Numbered from the stretch's first letter, positions 14,751-23,620 are shown. The stretch is DNA of 32,260 nucleotides from Candidatus Woesearchaeota archaeon (GCA_016180285.1 JACPBO010000007.1:1-32260), one strand, 5' to 3'. The notes: generated from the sequence alone by a model not told the origin. Made by a program: numbers and translations.

Positions 14751-16022
14751 ATGACACAAAAATTGGGCGAAGATTATGAAGAGAGAGAAGGAAAGTCTGT
14801 AGATGCTGCTAAAAGGGCAATTAAGAAGTCAAAAGCAAATTTGTCTTCGAGGCAGATTATAAAAGGGTTTTTTGCAGACCTATATCAGAGTCATGTTTAT
14901 GAGAAGTACTTTTCTTTCTCAACCTGTGACAGTGTAGGCAGCAAATTAATGCTGGCTCATGCATCTGTGCAGTATCCTGAATTATCAGATCTTCTGCAAA
15001 AACAAAGAACAGCGTCAATTGCGGGAAAATTTGATACAGTCGCAATTGATGCTATTGCGATGAATGCTAATGACGCTGCGCCATGGGGAAGCGCATTTTT
15101 TGACCAGCTGACCAAATTTACAGCATGCCAGGCTGCTTATGAAGAAAAAGAGGTTTCAGGAGATGTTGAGCTTGGGCTTATAAAAGCAATGAAACTAGCA
15201 GATGTTTCTGACATTCTTGGGGTGCCTAAAATAAATCTCGGAAAATGTGAAACAGCATCCTTAGACGAAACAATAACAACAGTTGATGAAACTCATGGCT
15301 TTGAGCTGGTTTTTTCAGGTTTCGGGTTTATTAGCAGAAAGGATGTTTTCGAGAAAGGATTCACAGAAGAAGATGGATTCAGGTTTTCTATAAGGCCGAA
15401 GCAAATTATTGTTGGATTTGAGTCATCCGGCCTTCAGTCAAATGGCTATACTGCAGCAAGATTGAGGTCATTGAATGGAAGTTTTGAAAAAAGATACAAG
15501 TACAAAAAAGAGTATACTGGAAGATTTAACCTTGACGATAAAGTCCCTGGCTATGATGGAAAAACTTTTTTAGAAGTGCTGCTGGAGCCGACTATAATCT
15601 ATTCAAGGGCAATGGCGAGGATTGCAAAAGAATTCCCCTATGTCATTGGCGTCAATATAACAGGAAACGGACTGGCTAATTTTAATAGGGCTGGCAAAAA
15701 TGTGAAATATGTTATTGATAATCCAATCACGCCGCAGCCAATATTCAAATTATTTGAAGAAGAAGTGGAAAGGCAATTCAAAGAAGGAAAGATTCCAGAA
15801 AAAGCAAGGTATGATACAAAAAAACTATACCGAAAACTGAATATGGGAATGGGGTTTGCGTGCATCATAAATGGGAATGATGCTGATAAAGCAATTGAAT
15901 TAGCTAAGCAAGAAGGGATCAAAGGCAAGATAATAGGTTATGTGGCTTCCGGCTCTGGCAATTTAAAAACAGCACTCATCCTGCCAGGAAAAAAGCCTGT
16001 TGTTTTTGAAGGTTATATGTGA
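14751..16022 (+). CDS. purM: AIR synthase, PurM-like
   Basis: Phosphoribosylformylglycinamidine cyclo-ligase, step 5 (FGAM to AIR with ATP). The 423-aa chain is longer than the usual 340-350. PurM-fold motifs are present: CDSVGSKLMLA (canonical DGVGTK region), FDTVAIDAIAMNANDAAPWG (D.(V/I)A.D.VAM..ND....G), a GFESSGLQSNGYTAARL motif (canonical SSG.HSNGYS), and GYVASGSG at the end. The extra length sits in the middle-to-late region (about 235-360). The sequence is divergent, but no other AIR synthase is visible and the cluster context is strong. ATG 14751 has GGAGTG about 7 nt upstream; the GTG at 14742 lies in the Shine-Dalgarno region. Confidence 0.85.
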   Translation: MTQKLGEDYEEREGKSVDAAKRAIKKSKANLSSRQIIKGFFADLYQSHVYEKYFSFSTCDSVGSKLMLAHASVQYPELSDLLQKQRTASIAGKFDTVAIDAIAMNANDAAPWGSAFFDQLTKFTACQAAYEEKEVSGDVELGLIKAMKLADVSDILGVPKINLGKCETASLDETITTVDETHGFELVFSGFGFISRKDVFEKGFTEEDGFRFSIRPKQIIVGFESSGLQSNGYTAARLRSLNGSFEKRYKYKKEYTGRFNLDDKVPGYDGKTFLEVLLEPTIIYSRAMARIAKEFPYVIGVNITGNGLANFNRAGKNVKYVIDNPITPQPIFKLFEEEVERQFKEGKIPEKARYDTKKLYRKLNMGMGFACIINGNDADKAIELAKQEGIKGKIIGYVASGSGNLKTALILPGKKPVVFEGYM

Positions 16023-16046
16023 TTGAAGTCAAGGAGGAAAAAAATA

Positions 16047-16910
16047 ATGGCGAGGTTAAATGTTATATTCGGCTCAATAAGCGATGAAGAAAAAGTTTTA
16101 CCTGGTGTTGTAAGAGCAACAAAAAATATCCCGGAATTAGAAGTTGTAGTTCATTATGCTTCTGCCGATAATACGCCTGTTAAAGTTGAAACTATTATGA
16201 GCGCGCTTAGTTCACAGAAAGGGAAAAAGGTTTATATAAGCGGAGCAGGAATGAGCAACGTGCTCACAGGAGTTGTAAGGCGCTATGCAGCATTAAATGA
16301 CCTTGTCATTGGCGTTCCAATAAAAGATAAAGTTACAGACGGGGAAAGCTCATTTTTATCGACAGCTGAGAAGCCTCCTTTGAATGCAGTTTTAACAGTT
16401 GGCCTTGATAACAGTTATGCTGCTTTAAACATAGGGCACAGATTTCTAAATGGGCGATTTAACAATGACGTTGTTGTTTTAGACAATGATGGCATTAACA
16501 AAATCCAGATGGATGAACTAAAAAAATGTCTTTGCGACTTAAAAATAGATTATAAAATATCTGATAAAATTGACAAGGACGATATAGTTATAACTGTCTT
16601 TGGCGATATGCGCGGTTATTTGCATTATGTAGACAATATTTTGAGAAAGGGAAGCGGTGTGCAAATAGGCGTAAGACATCAAAACAATTCCAATGCTTCG
16701 GAGTATAAAGAACGCTTAGGTGAAAAAGAAATAGAAACAACAGGAATTGTAAGCGCAGCATCATACATAAATGCAGTTCAAATCGTTGCGCAACTAACTC
16801 AGCATTGTTATGCTTTAAAAATAATAAAGGAAAAGAAACAAGCAAAAATGGATGATTTGAACAAACATAGAGGATTGCTTGTCATTAATGGAGAAATAAC
16901 TAAATTATGA
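16047..16910 (+). CDS. purE: Divergent PurE-like protein with C-terminal extension
   Basis: Residues about 1-135 align by eye with PurE (N5-CAIR mutase or AIR carboxylase, step 6): GSISDEE for GSxSD, ASADNTP for SAHRTP, YISGAGMSNVLTG for IxGAGGAAHLPG, IGVPIKD for LGVPV, and a TVGLDNSYAALNIGHRFL helix for the AALLAAxIL end. The catalytic histidine of SAHRTP is Asp here, the arginine is Asn, and the histidine of AAHLPG is Val. Residues about 140-287 form an extra domain without clear identity; it has an ATxVSA-like stretch near the end and might be a decayed second PurE repeat. The start has an AAGGAGG Shine-Dalgarno sequence 10 nt upstream. It may use altered chemistry or be regulatory. Confidence 0.68.
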   Translation: MARLNVIFGSISDEEKVLPGVVRATKNIPELEVVVHYASADNTPVKVETIMSALSSQKGKKVYISGAGMSNVLTGVVRRYAALNDLVIGVPIKDKVTDGESSFLSTAEKPPLNAVLTVGLDNSYAALNIGHRFLNGRFNNDVVVLDNDGINKIQMDELKKCLCDLKIDYKISDKIDKDDIVITVFGDMRGYLHYVDNILRKGSGVQIGVRHQNNSNASEYKERLGEKEIETTGIVSAASYINAVQIVAQLTQHCYALKIIKEKKQAKMDDLNKHRGLLVINGEITKL

Positions 16911-16920
16911 GGTGAATGAA

Positions 16921-17661
16921 ATGTCAATAAGAGATCTAAAAGGCAAAGTAGATGATTTAATACCCGTTCAAAATGTGCTTATTAGCGTATACGATAAAAA
17001 TGGCTTGGAAGAGCTGATTCCAGGATTATTAAAAATAAATCCGCATGTAGAATTCATATCCACCGGAGGAACATATACAAAAATCAAAGAAATATTAGGG
17101 AGAAGTGCAACATATAGCCTCAAGGAGGTTGCAGATTATACGGGCTTTCCAGAGATGAAGGGCGGGCTAGTTAAAACACTGCATCCTAAGATTCATGCTG
17201 GCATTTTAGGCGAAAGAAATAACCCGGAGCATCAGAGATACTTGAATGAAGATTTAAATGGAGCCGTCTATATTGATATGGTTGTTGTTAATCTTTATCC
17301 GTTTAAGGAAATGATCAAAAAGATAGAAGCAGGCGAAATTAATAAGCAAACAGGCAAACCTTATAATTTTGAATCTGCAAGGGGGAATATTGATATTGGA
17401 GGGCCAACAATGATTAGAGCAGCTGCAAAGAACTTTCCAGGCTGCGCTGTTGTCTGCGATTCCAGGGATTATGATAACGTATTGAAAACTGTTGGAAATA
17501 ATAATGGCTGCACTTTATTTACACAAAGATTAATACTTGCCGAGAAGGCTTTTAACCAGACATCTGACTATGAAAATGCAATTTCGAAATATTTTTTTGA
17601 AAAAACAGGCAGCGGCGATGACATTATGAAAATAGCAAAAGAGTATGGTATTGAAATGTGA
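16921..17661 (+). CDS. purH: IMP cyclohydrolase (PurH N-terminal domain only)
   Basis: Closes FAICAR to IMP, the last step of the pathway. The 246-aa product is the MGS-like cyclohydrolase half of bacterial PurH. It has VLISVYDKNGLEELIPGL, FISTGGTYTKIKE, VADYTGFPEMKGGLVKTLHPKIHAGIL, VVVNLYPF and NIDIGGPTMIRAAAKNF, all in family order. The AICAR formyltransferase half (roughly another 300 aa) is missing and the next gene is purB, so formylation must come from elsewhere, for example a PurP-type enzyme (inference). ATG 16921 follows GAGGTGA at 6 nt; GTG 16912 lies inside that Shine-Dalgarno sequence. Confidence 0.92.
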   Translation: MSIRDLKGKVDDLIPVQNVLISVYDKNGLEELIPGLLKINPHVEFISTGGTYTKIKEILGRSATYSLKEVADYTGFPEMKGGLVKTLHPKIHAGILGERNNPEHQRYLNEDLNGAVYIDMVVVNLYPFKEMIKKIEAGEINKQTGKPYNFESARGNIDIGGPTMIRAAAKNFPGCAVVCDSRDYDNVLKTVGNNNGCTLFTQRLILAEKAFNQTSDYENAISKYFFEKTGSGDDIMKIAKEYGIEM

Positions 17662-17696
17662 CTAAAATGCAAGAAGGAAAAATAAAGGTGAACGAA

Positions 17697-19106
17697 ATGC
17701 CAGATGAACTAAATCCATTAACTGCAGTCAGCCCGATAGATGGCAGATATCATAGCAAAACTAAAGATTTAACATATTATTTTTCAGAAGCAGCTCTTAT
17801 GAAATACAGGGTGAAAATAGAGTCTAAATATTTATGCGCACTTTCTGATTTTAAAGTCATAAGAAGGCTTAATTTGTCTGAAGAAGAGCTATTGGGAAAT
17901 CTGCCAGATAATTTCAGCTTAGAAGATGCAAAGCAGATAAAAGAAGAAGAAAAAGTTACAAACCATGATGTTAAGGCTGTTGAATATTTCATGAGGAAAA
18001 AATTGAAAGGGACTTCTTTGAATGATGTGGCTGGAATGCTGCACTTTGGGTTGACATCATACGACATAAATGACAATGCAGCTTACATGATGCTAAGGGA
18101 CGGAATAAATAAAGTTTATAGGCCATCGCTTGTAAAGCTTGAGGAAAAGATTCTGAGCTTGGCTGAAGAATATAAACAAATGCCCATGCTTGGAAGAACA
18201 CACGGGCAGCCCGCTTCTCCAACAACCCTTGGAAAAGAATTTTCTGTTTTCGGCAGAAGGCTTGCTTATGAATTAGAAAACTTAGTTAATGCAAGGTATT
18301 CTGGAAAATTAAATGGCGCAGTTGGCAATTATAATGCGCTTCAAGCAGCTTTTCCTAACATAGACTGGATTCAATTTAGCAAAAAATTCTTGGAATCCCT
18401 AGGTCTTTCCCCAAATTTAATAACTACTCAGATAGAGCCGCATGATGCTCTTGTCGGGATATTCCACAATATGATCAGAATCAACAATATCATTCTTGGC
18501 CTAGACCAAGATGTATGGAGATACATAAGCGATGATTATCTGCTGCAAAAGCCAAAAGAGGGTGAAATCGGCAGCTCTACAATGCCGCATAAGATAAACC
18601 CAATTGACTTTGAGAACAGCGAAGGAAACATTATCGCAGCCAATGGCCTTTTGAGCGCATTTGCATCAAAGCTGCAAGTTTCAAGGCTGCAGCGCGACTT
18701 GAGCGATTCAACAATTACTAGGAACATAGGCTCTGCTGTTGCATACTGCCTTTTGGCTTCAGATAGCGCTTTTAAGGGGCTTGGAAAGATATACGCAAAT
18801 AAGGAGTTGATGCTGAAAGAATTGCAAGGCCATATTGAAATACTGGCAGAGCCAATACAAACAATTCTCAGGAAAGAGAATGTGCCAGAAGCGTATGAAA
18901 AACTAAAAGAATTGACGAGAGGCAAGGAAGTGAGCACGAACGACATTGCTTTGTTTATAGATGATATTGGCGTTTCGCAAGAAGCAAAACAAAGGCTTCG
19001 CGCATTAAAGCCAGAGAACTACATTGGCTTGGCAGTTGAGCTGACAGAATTGGCGATAAAAGATTCGAGAAGTATTTTATCACATATAGGTCAACCAAAG
19101 AAATAA
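17697..19106 (+). CDS. purB: Adenylosuccinate lyase
   Basis: Removes fumarate from SAICAR (to AICAR) and from adenylosuccinate (to AMP), so it acts twice. The 469-aa chain belongs to the fumarase/aspartase superfamily and looks like the E. coli type: N-terminal LTAVSPIDGRYHSKT, a long helical core with HGLTS-like HFGLTSYDIND, GRTHGQPASPTT with the catalytic histidine, and the signature SSTMPHKINPIDFENSEGN containing the catalytic serine loop. I chose ATG 17697, which has AGGTGA 5 nt upstream and gives the canonical N-terminus. Starts at 17658 and 17667 add unrelated residues. The E. coli-like rather than archaeal/Bacillus-like subtype hints at lateral acquisition. Confidence 0.94.
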   Translation: MPDELNPLTAVSPIDGRYHSKTKDLTYYFSEAALMKYRVKIESKYLCALSDFKVIRRLNLSEEELLGNLPDNFSLEDAKQIKEEEKVTNHDVKAVEYFMRKKLKGTSLNDVAGMLHFGLTSYDINDNAAYMMLRDGINKVYRPSLVKLEEKILSLAEEYKQMPMLGRTHGQPASPTTLGKEFSVFGRRLAYELENLVNARYSGKLNGAVGNYNALQAAFPNIDWIQFSKKFLESLGLSPNLITTQIEPHDALVGIFHNMIRINNIILGLDQDVWRYISDDYLLQKPKEGEIGSSTMPHKINPIDFENSEGNIIAANGLLSAFASKLQVSRLQRDLSDSTITRNIGSAVAYCLLASDSAFKGLGKIYANKELMLKELQGHIEILAEPIQTILRKENVPEAYEKLKELTRGKEVSTNDIALFIDDIGVSQEAKQRLRALKPENYIGLAVELTELAIKDSRSILSHIGQPKK

Positions 19107-19124
19107 AATTCAGGAGGGAGAAAA

Positions 19125-20186
19125 ATGCCGATTGATAAAAAACTAATAACGCGAGATATTATGAGCAACACTTTGAAGAGGGAAATCTATCCTGAAATTG
19201 ATGTCAGAACCCCTCCCAAAATGGGAAAGGTAAGAACTGTCTATGATGTTGCAGTTAATCAATTGCTTATGATATCCAGCGACAATCTCTCAACTCATGA
19301 TGTGGTGCATGAAAGGCAGGTATACGCAAAGGGCGAAAACCTTGATGCAATCTCATCATATTTTTTTGAAAAAACAAAGCACATTATCCGAAATCATTTT
19401 ATTGAGAACATTGCGCCTAACACGTGGCGTGTGCTAAAAGCAAAGCCAATATTGGTGGAAATGGTTTTCAGAAAATATCTGACAGGAAGCGGCTGGAAAG
19501 CTTATCAAGAAGCGAATGGTCCTGAAAAAGGGATGGAGTTTTGCGGTGTAAACTTAAGGCCAGGCTACAGAAAGAATGAGAAATTGGATGAGGTAATATT
19601 CACGCCAACAGCAAAAGGCCAGGTTAAAGATTTTCTAATTCCTGAGTTTAATGGCTTAAATCCAGAAGCAAATGACCCTAAACTTACAGCCGAGATTATA
19701 AAAAGGAATTATGAAGCATTTGGCTTGAGAAGGCCGGAAGACCTTAATCGCATAATGGAGATAGGGTTTGCGCTGTTTGATTTCATACACTCTTATCTGG
19801 AAACCAAAAGATATTTGCCAGCAGATACAAAATGGGAATTTGGATACCTGCCTGGAGGGGATATCGGATTGATAGATGAGCATGTAACTCCAGATTCTTC
19901 AAGATTTTGGGAGAAAGACGAGTACAAGTTCAACCAAGAAAAAAATGAATTCACTATTGTACAGGCTGATAAGCAGCATTACAGAGATCATGTAGAAAGC
20001 CTTGGCTTGCATAAAGATGAAAAAAAGCTTGCAAAATATTGGATGCCTGATGATGTTATGGCAGAGGGGATAGTGAAGTACTGCAATATAAGGGAAGCAA
20101 TAACAGGGACGTTGCCTGAGATAACAACAACACCCAGGAGAAAGATCATATTGGAAGCATTAGCAGAAGAAGGTTATTTAAAATAG
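19125..20186 (+). CDS. purC: SAICAR synthase
   Basis: Phosphoribosylaminoimidazole-succinocarboxamide synthase joins aspartate to CAIR with ATP (step 7). The 353-aa length is above the compact bacterial form (about 240) and near the longer type. MGKVRTVYDV with LLMISSDNLSTHD is the ATP-binding start (canonical GKvRdlY...SDriSafD). VEMVFRKYLTGSGWKAYQE, TPTAKGQVKD, GDIGLIDEHVTPDSSRFW and the aspartate/metal region follow in the usual order. A CAGGAGGG Shine-Dalgarno sequence (19111-19118) precedes ATG 19125. Cytoplasmic. Confidence 0.92.
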   Translation: MPIDKKLITRDIMSNTLKREIYPEIDVRTPPKMGKVRTVYDVAVNQLLMISSDNLSTHDVVHERQVYAKGENLDAISSYFFEKTKHIIRNHFIENIAPNTWRVLKAKPILVEMVFRKYLTGSGWKAYQEANGPEKGMEFCGVNLRPGYRKNEKLDEVIFTPTAKGQVKDFLIPEFNGLNPEANDPKLTAEIIKRNYEAFGLRRPEDLNRIMEIGFALFDFIHSYLETKRYLPADTKWEFGYLPGGDIGLIDEHVTPDSSRFWEKDEYKFNQEKNEFTIVQADKQHYRDHVESLGLHKDEKKLAKYWMPDDVMAEGIVKYCNIREAITGTLPEITTTPRRKIILEALAEEGYLK

Positions 20187-20196
20187 GGGGTAAAAA

Positions 20197-21495
20197 ATGG
20201 CAAACGTACTCGTTATCGGATCAGGCGGAAGAGAGCATGCTTTAGTTTGGAAATTAAGGAAGAGCGATTATGTTCAAAATTTATATTGCGCTCCAGGCAA
20301 TGGCGGGACTGCGCTTAATGCAACAAATGTGCCAATAACAATAAACGGATCTGATTTTGGCGGAATCGATAATTTAGTCAGAGAGAAGAAAATTGACCTG
20401 ACTGTTGTAGGCCCGGAAGTTCACTTGGTCAATGGCATTGTTGATTATTACAAGGACAATGGACTGATTGATGAAGAACATTTTATTTTTGGACCGACAA
20501 AGTCTGCCGCTAGATTGGAAGGAAGCAAAGCTTTTGCAAAGGACTTTATGTTTAGGCACAGCATACCTACTGCCGGCTTTAAGATACTATATGACTCCGA
20601 TGCAGCCAAAGCTTATCTTCGCAGCCAGGAAATGCCTATTGTTATCAAGGCATCAGGCCTTGCTTCTGGAAAAGGCAGCATTGTATGCAAGACATTAGAG
20701 GAAGCAGATAATTCAATTGAAAGGATTATGATTAAAAAAGAGTTCAAAGATTCTGGCGACGAAGTTGTGATAGAGGAATTCATGGAAGGCCAGGAAGCAA
20801 GCATACTTGCTTTAACAGATGGAAATGAAATAAGGGTTTTGGCTTCATCTCAGGACCACAAGCAGATTTATGATGGAGATGAAGGACCTAATACAGGCGG
20901 CATGGGGGCTTATGCGCCTGCTCCAATTGCCACAGACGAGATAATGGCAAAAGTTCATGAAAGAATACTGTTGCCGACAATAAACGGCATGAAGGAGGAA
21001 AATAACCCGTTCACCGGCTGCTTGTACGTTGGCTTGATGATCAAAGACAAGGAGCCAAGAGTTGTCGAGTTCAATGCAAGATTTGGCGACCCTGAAGCGC
21101 AGCCTGTTCTGTCTTTGCTGGAAAATGACTTGTACCTGCTGCTTAAGTCATGCGTTAAAGGCACATTAGGCACCCATCAAATAAGAAACAAGAAAGGAGC
21201 AGCATGCTGCGTTGTAATGGTTTCTGGCGGCTATCCAGGAAAATATGAAGAGGGCAAGGAAATTTTTGGCCTGGAAGATGCTGCAAATATCGAAAATGTT
21301 TATGTTTTCCATGCAGGAACAAAAAAAGAAGGCGGTAAAATATTGACAAATGGCGGCAGAGTGTTGGGAGTAACCGGGGTTGGAAAAAACATTGAGGATT
21401 CAATTAAAATCGCATATTCAGGTGTTGAAAAGATCAGATGGGAGAAGGAATATCATAGGACAGATATCGGAGCAAAGGCTTTGAACAGAAAATGA
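20197..21495 (+). CDS. purD: Glycinamide ribonucleotide synthetase
   Basis: Phosphoribosylamine-glycine ligase, step 2 of the pathway, an ATP-grasp enzyme. The 432-aa length is normal. It shows VLVIGSGGREHALVWKL at the N-terminus, a GPEVHLVNGIVD loop, KASGLASGKGSIVC in the ATP-grasp, EEFMEGQEASILALTDG, QDHKQIYDGDEGPNTGGMGAYAPAP, and EFNARFGDPEAQPVL with the metal ligands. A TAGGGGG Shine-Dalgarno sequence precedes ATG 20197. The stop overlaps the TPR gene by 4 nt (ATGA), so translation is probably coupled. Confidence 0.95.
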   Translation: MANVLVIGSGGREHALVWKLRKSDYVQNLYCAPGNGGTALNATNVPITINGSDFGGIDNLVREKKIDLTVVGPEVHLVNGIVDYYKDNGLIDEEHFIFGPTKSAARLEGSKAFAKDFMFRHSIPTAGFKILYDSDAAKAYLRSQEMPIVIKASGLASGKGSIVCKTLEEADNSIERIMIKKEFKDSGDEVVIEEFMEGQEASILALTDGNEIRVLASSQDHKQIYDGDEGPNTGGMGAYAPAPIATDEIMAKVHERILLPTINGMKEENNPFTGCLYVGLMIKDKEPRVVEFNARFGDPEAQPVLSLLENDLYLLLKSCVKGTLGTHQIRNKKGAACCVVMVSGGYPGKYEEGKEIFGLEDAANIENVYVFHAGTKKEGGKILTNGGRVLGVTGVGKNIEDSIKIAYSGVEKIRWEKEYHRTDIGAKALNRK

Positions 21496-22391
21496 AAACA
21501 ATAGTAGATCGCCTTTCCAAGGTGGCTGTAGATATGCTAGAAAAAATTCCAGATGGGATTGAAATAATTATGAATAAAGCGGGCAATAATTTTGTTATGG
21601 CTCCTGTTGATTATTGCAGCAACCTTGTTTCACTCTTTGAGTTCATTGCTATTCACAGAGGAACTTCTGACGATTTATATTATTTAGGAGTAGCGCAATT
21701 AAAATTGGGCGATGAGAATGAGGATGAAAAGAGTGTTTTACTTTACAGACGAGCCATTAAAAATCTAGAATTATCAACAAAAACTGACAAGAAAAAACAC
21801 CATTTAAACTTCTACTTTCTTGGAGAAGCCCAATATAGCTTAGCTGAAGAATGTCAATTGGATGACCGGGAAAAAATACAGCTATACGGGCAGGCAGCAG
21901 AAAATTTTGAAAAGTCAATGCAGCTTAAAAGAAGGGGAAATCGATATGATTATCTTTGGCTTGGAAAAGCGCAATTACAACTAGGAGATTTGTTAACAGA
22001 CCAAAAACTGCATGATGAATCAATAAAGAATCTTGAAACAGCCCTGAAGCGTTCCAAAAATAAAGATCCTGAATGCTTTTATTGGCTTGGGTTGGCCCAA
22101 TATTCTTCAACAGATGCATTACTTGGTCCAGAAAAGCGGCTAAGACATGAAGAAGCAATTAAAAACTTTCAACATGCTGCATCTCTTGAGGAAGATGCCG
22201 ACTATTATTATTTTTTAGGCGAAGCCCTGATGAGTTTTGCAGAAGATGCATTTGACTTTTTACAAAAGAGAATTCTTCTTGAAGATTCCATTGCAAATCT
22301 TGATAAATCTTATAGCCTGAAAAAAGATCCTGAAACATTAGAAACAATTAATGAGGCTAAGAGCATGCTATTCGGGCAGCAGGGTGTATAA
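21492..22391 (+). CDS. TPR-like repeat protein in the purine cluster
   Basis: A 299-aa all-helical protein with about five units of a repeat near 40-45 residues long. Helix A reads (D/F)YxLGxAQxxLxD and helix B (E/Q)AIKNLExAxxLK. Units begin near residues 62, 106, 153, 196 and 238. Repeats of this kind (TPR/Sel1-like) bind other proteins. No enzyme motif, signal peptide or membrane segment is visible, so it is cytoplasmic. Its start overlaps the purD stop and purN starts 1 nt after its stop, so it is strictly co-expressed with pathway enzymes. A scaffold or regulator of the enzymes is an attractive inference, not shown. Confidence 0.7.
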   Translation: MKTIVDRLSKVAVDMLEKIPDGIEIIMNKAGNNFVMAPVDYCSNLVSLFEFIAIHRGTSDDLYYLGVAQLKLGDENEDEKSVLLYRRAIKNLELSTKTDKKKHHLNFYFLGEAQYSLAEECQLDDREKIQLYGQAAENFEKSMQLKRRGNRYDYLWLGKAQLQLGDLLTDQKLHDESIKNLETALKRSKNKDPECFYWLGLAQYSSTDALLGPEKRLRHEEAIKNFQHAASLEEDADYYYFLGEALMSFAEDAFDFLQKRILLEDSIANLDKSYSLKKDPETLETINEAKSMLFGQQGV

Positions 22392-22392
22392 A

Positions 22393-23169
22393 ATGACAGA
22401 AAAAACAACTCCAATCTATTCAGGCAAATACGAAGATTTCAACTGGGTCGGCTTTGGCTCAGGATCTGGCACCAATCTGAGGGAATGCGCTAAAGTGATA
22501 AAGCCGAAGTTGATATTTTCTGATAAAGAGGATGCCGGGCTATTGGCGCTTGAGGAGCTGGCTGATGTTGAGAAGAGGTTTCTTAAAAAAGAAGAAGGTG
22601 AAAAAAGCGCAGATTATAATTACAAAATATTGACTTTATTAAAAAATTGTGAAAAAGAAAATGGCTTTACAATTGACCTCATAGTTCTTGGAGGCTATAT
22701 GAGGCTGATTAAAGAGCCATTGCTAGGCGCTTTCAAAGACAAAATAATCAATGTGCACCCTGCAGATCTTTCTATTTTAACAGGAGATGGATCTAAAAAA
22801 TATAGAAAGTACATTGGCGATGATGCGGTTTATGATGCGATAAATGCAGGAGAAATAGCAACTAAATCTTCGGTGATAATGGTTGATGAAAGTGAAGACC
22901 ATGGCGAGATTCTGGCGCAGGGTTCTAAAGTTGATGTTGTGAATAATTTAAAAGAAAAATTCGGATTGAGGGAATACGCAAAAATGCACCAGGATGTACA
23001 GAAAAAAGTTAGTGACTGGCCTGCCCTGACAAATGCTTTAAAAATGATAGCTGAGGGAAGGATCGCATTAGGAACTGAAAAAACCCATTTCAATGAATGG
23101 CGGACTGTTTATGTTGATGGAAAAGCAACGGTGTATGAGGGGTTTAGGGTTAAGTTAAATGGAGGTTAG
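22393..23169 (+). CDS. purN: GAR formyltransferase (folate-dependent)
   Basis: Transfers a formyl group from 10-formyl-tetrahydrofolate to GAR (step 3). The 258-aa chain is longer than typical PurN (190-215). FGSGSGTNLRE is the phosphate-binding start. LGGYMRLI and INVHPADLSI carry the catalytic Asn and His, and MVDESEDHGEILAQ carries the catalytic Asp loop. An insert of helical, charged sequence sits between the first strand and the catalytic motif (about 45-90). ATG 22393 lies 1 nt after the TPR gene with AGGGTG upstream; the longer frame from 22351 overlaps that gene and adds unrelated residues. Confidence 0.9.
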   Translation: MTEKTTPIYSGKYEDFNWVGFGSGSGTNLRECAKVIKPKLIFSDKEDAGLLALEELADVEKRFLKKEEGEKSADYNYKILTLLKNCEKENGFTIDLIVLGGYMRLIKEPLLGAFKDKIINVHPADLSILTGDGSKKYRKYIGDDAVYDAINAGEIATKSSVIMVDESEDHGEILAQGSKVDVVNNLKEKFGLREYAKMHQDVQKKVSDWPALTNALKMIAEGRIALGTEKTHFNEWRTVYVDGKATVYEGFRVKLNGG

Positions 23170-23173
23170 CAAA

Positions 23174-23512
23174 ATGAAAGAGCCACTTGATGAGAAAGTA
23201 AAAAAAGAGATTGATAAATGGAGAACATCAGGAAGAAAATATTATGGTTGGGTGGAAAGAAACATCAACCAATTAAGAGCAATATATCGTGGTAAAGACA
23301 CTATTGTTTCTGATTGTCGTACAGAAATATCGGAGCCTATACAAGAGCTATACCTAAAAGATCATGTGCTATTGCTCATGGGAAAAAACCATAGAAAGTG
23401 GATAGATGTATTCTATTGTTCATTTGACGAAAAATATGCAATAACAATAACAAATTTTAGTACAGGGGATACGCCTGCTGAATTAAGAATAGGATTTAAG
23501 GCTTATGAATAA
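23174..23512 (+). CDS. Hypothetical protein, last gene of the purine unit
   Basis: I do not recognise this 112-aa soluble protein. It begins with charged helices (EKVKKEIDKWRTSGRKYYGW) and continues with beta-rich sequence (YAITITNFSTGDTPAELRIGF). No enzyme motif is visible. ATG 23174 has GGAGGTT 6 nt upstream and lies 4 nt after purN, so it belongs to the same transcript. A 108-nt gap with a new promoter follows, which marks it as the end of the unit. Confidence 0.6.
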   Translation: MKEPLDEKVKKEIDKWRTSGRKYYGWVERNINQLRAIYRGKDTIVSDCRTEISEPIQELYLKDHVLLLMGKNHRKWIDVFYCSFDEKYAITITNFSTGDTPAELRIGFKAYE

Positions 23513-23590
23513 AAAAACGATCTTCACTTTAATTTTTATCTCTGGTTGCTTAACAGGTGACTAAAGTTTTAAGAAATCATAATCAAAACC

Positions 23591-23598
23591 TATATAAA
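23591..23598 (+). promoter_or_regulatory. TATA box, leaderless gene at 23621
   Basis: TATATAAA centred about 26 nt before ATG 23621, with no Shine-Dalgarno sequence at that ATG. The 23513-23620 gap holds only this promoter. Confidence 0.6.
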
Positions 23599-23620
23599 CA
23601 ACCTGTTTCATAAAATTATT

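Noticed and set aside
18536-18946. 136-aa minus-strand frame inside purB
   Set aside because: Antisense of a strongly conserved enzyme region; no promoter or Shine-Dalgarno sequence.
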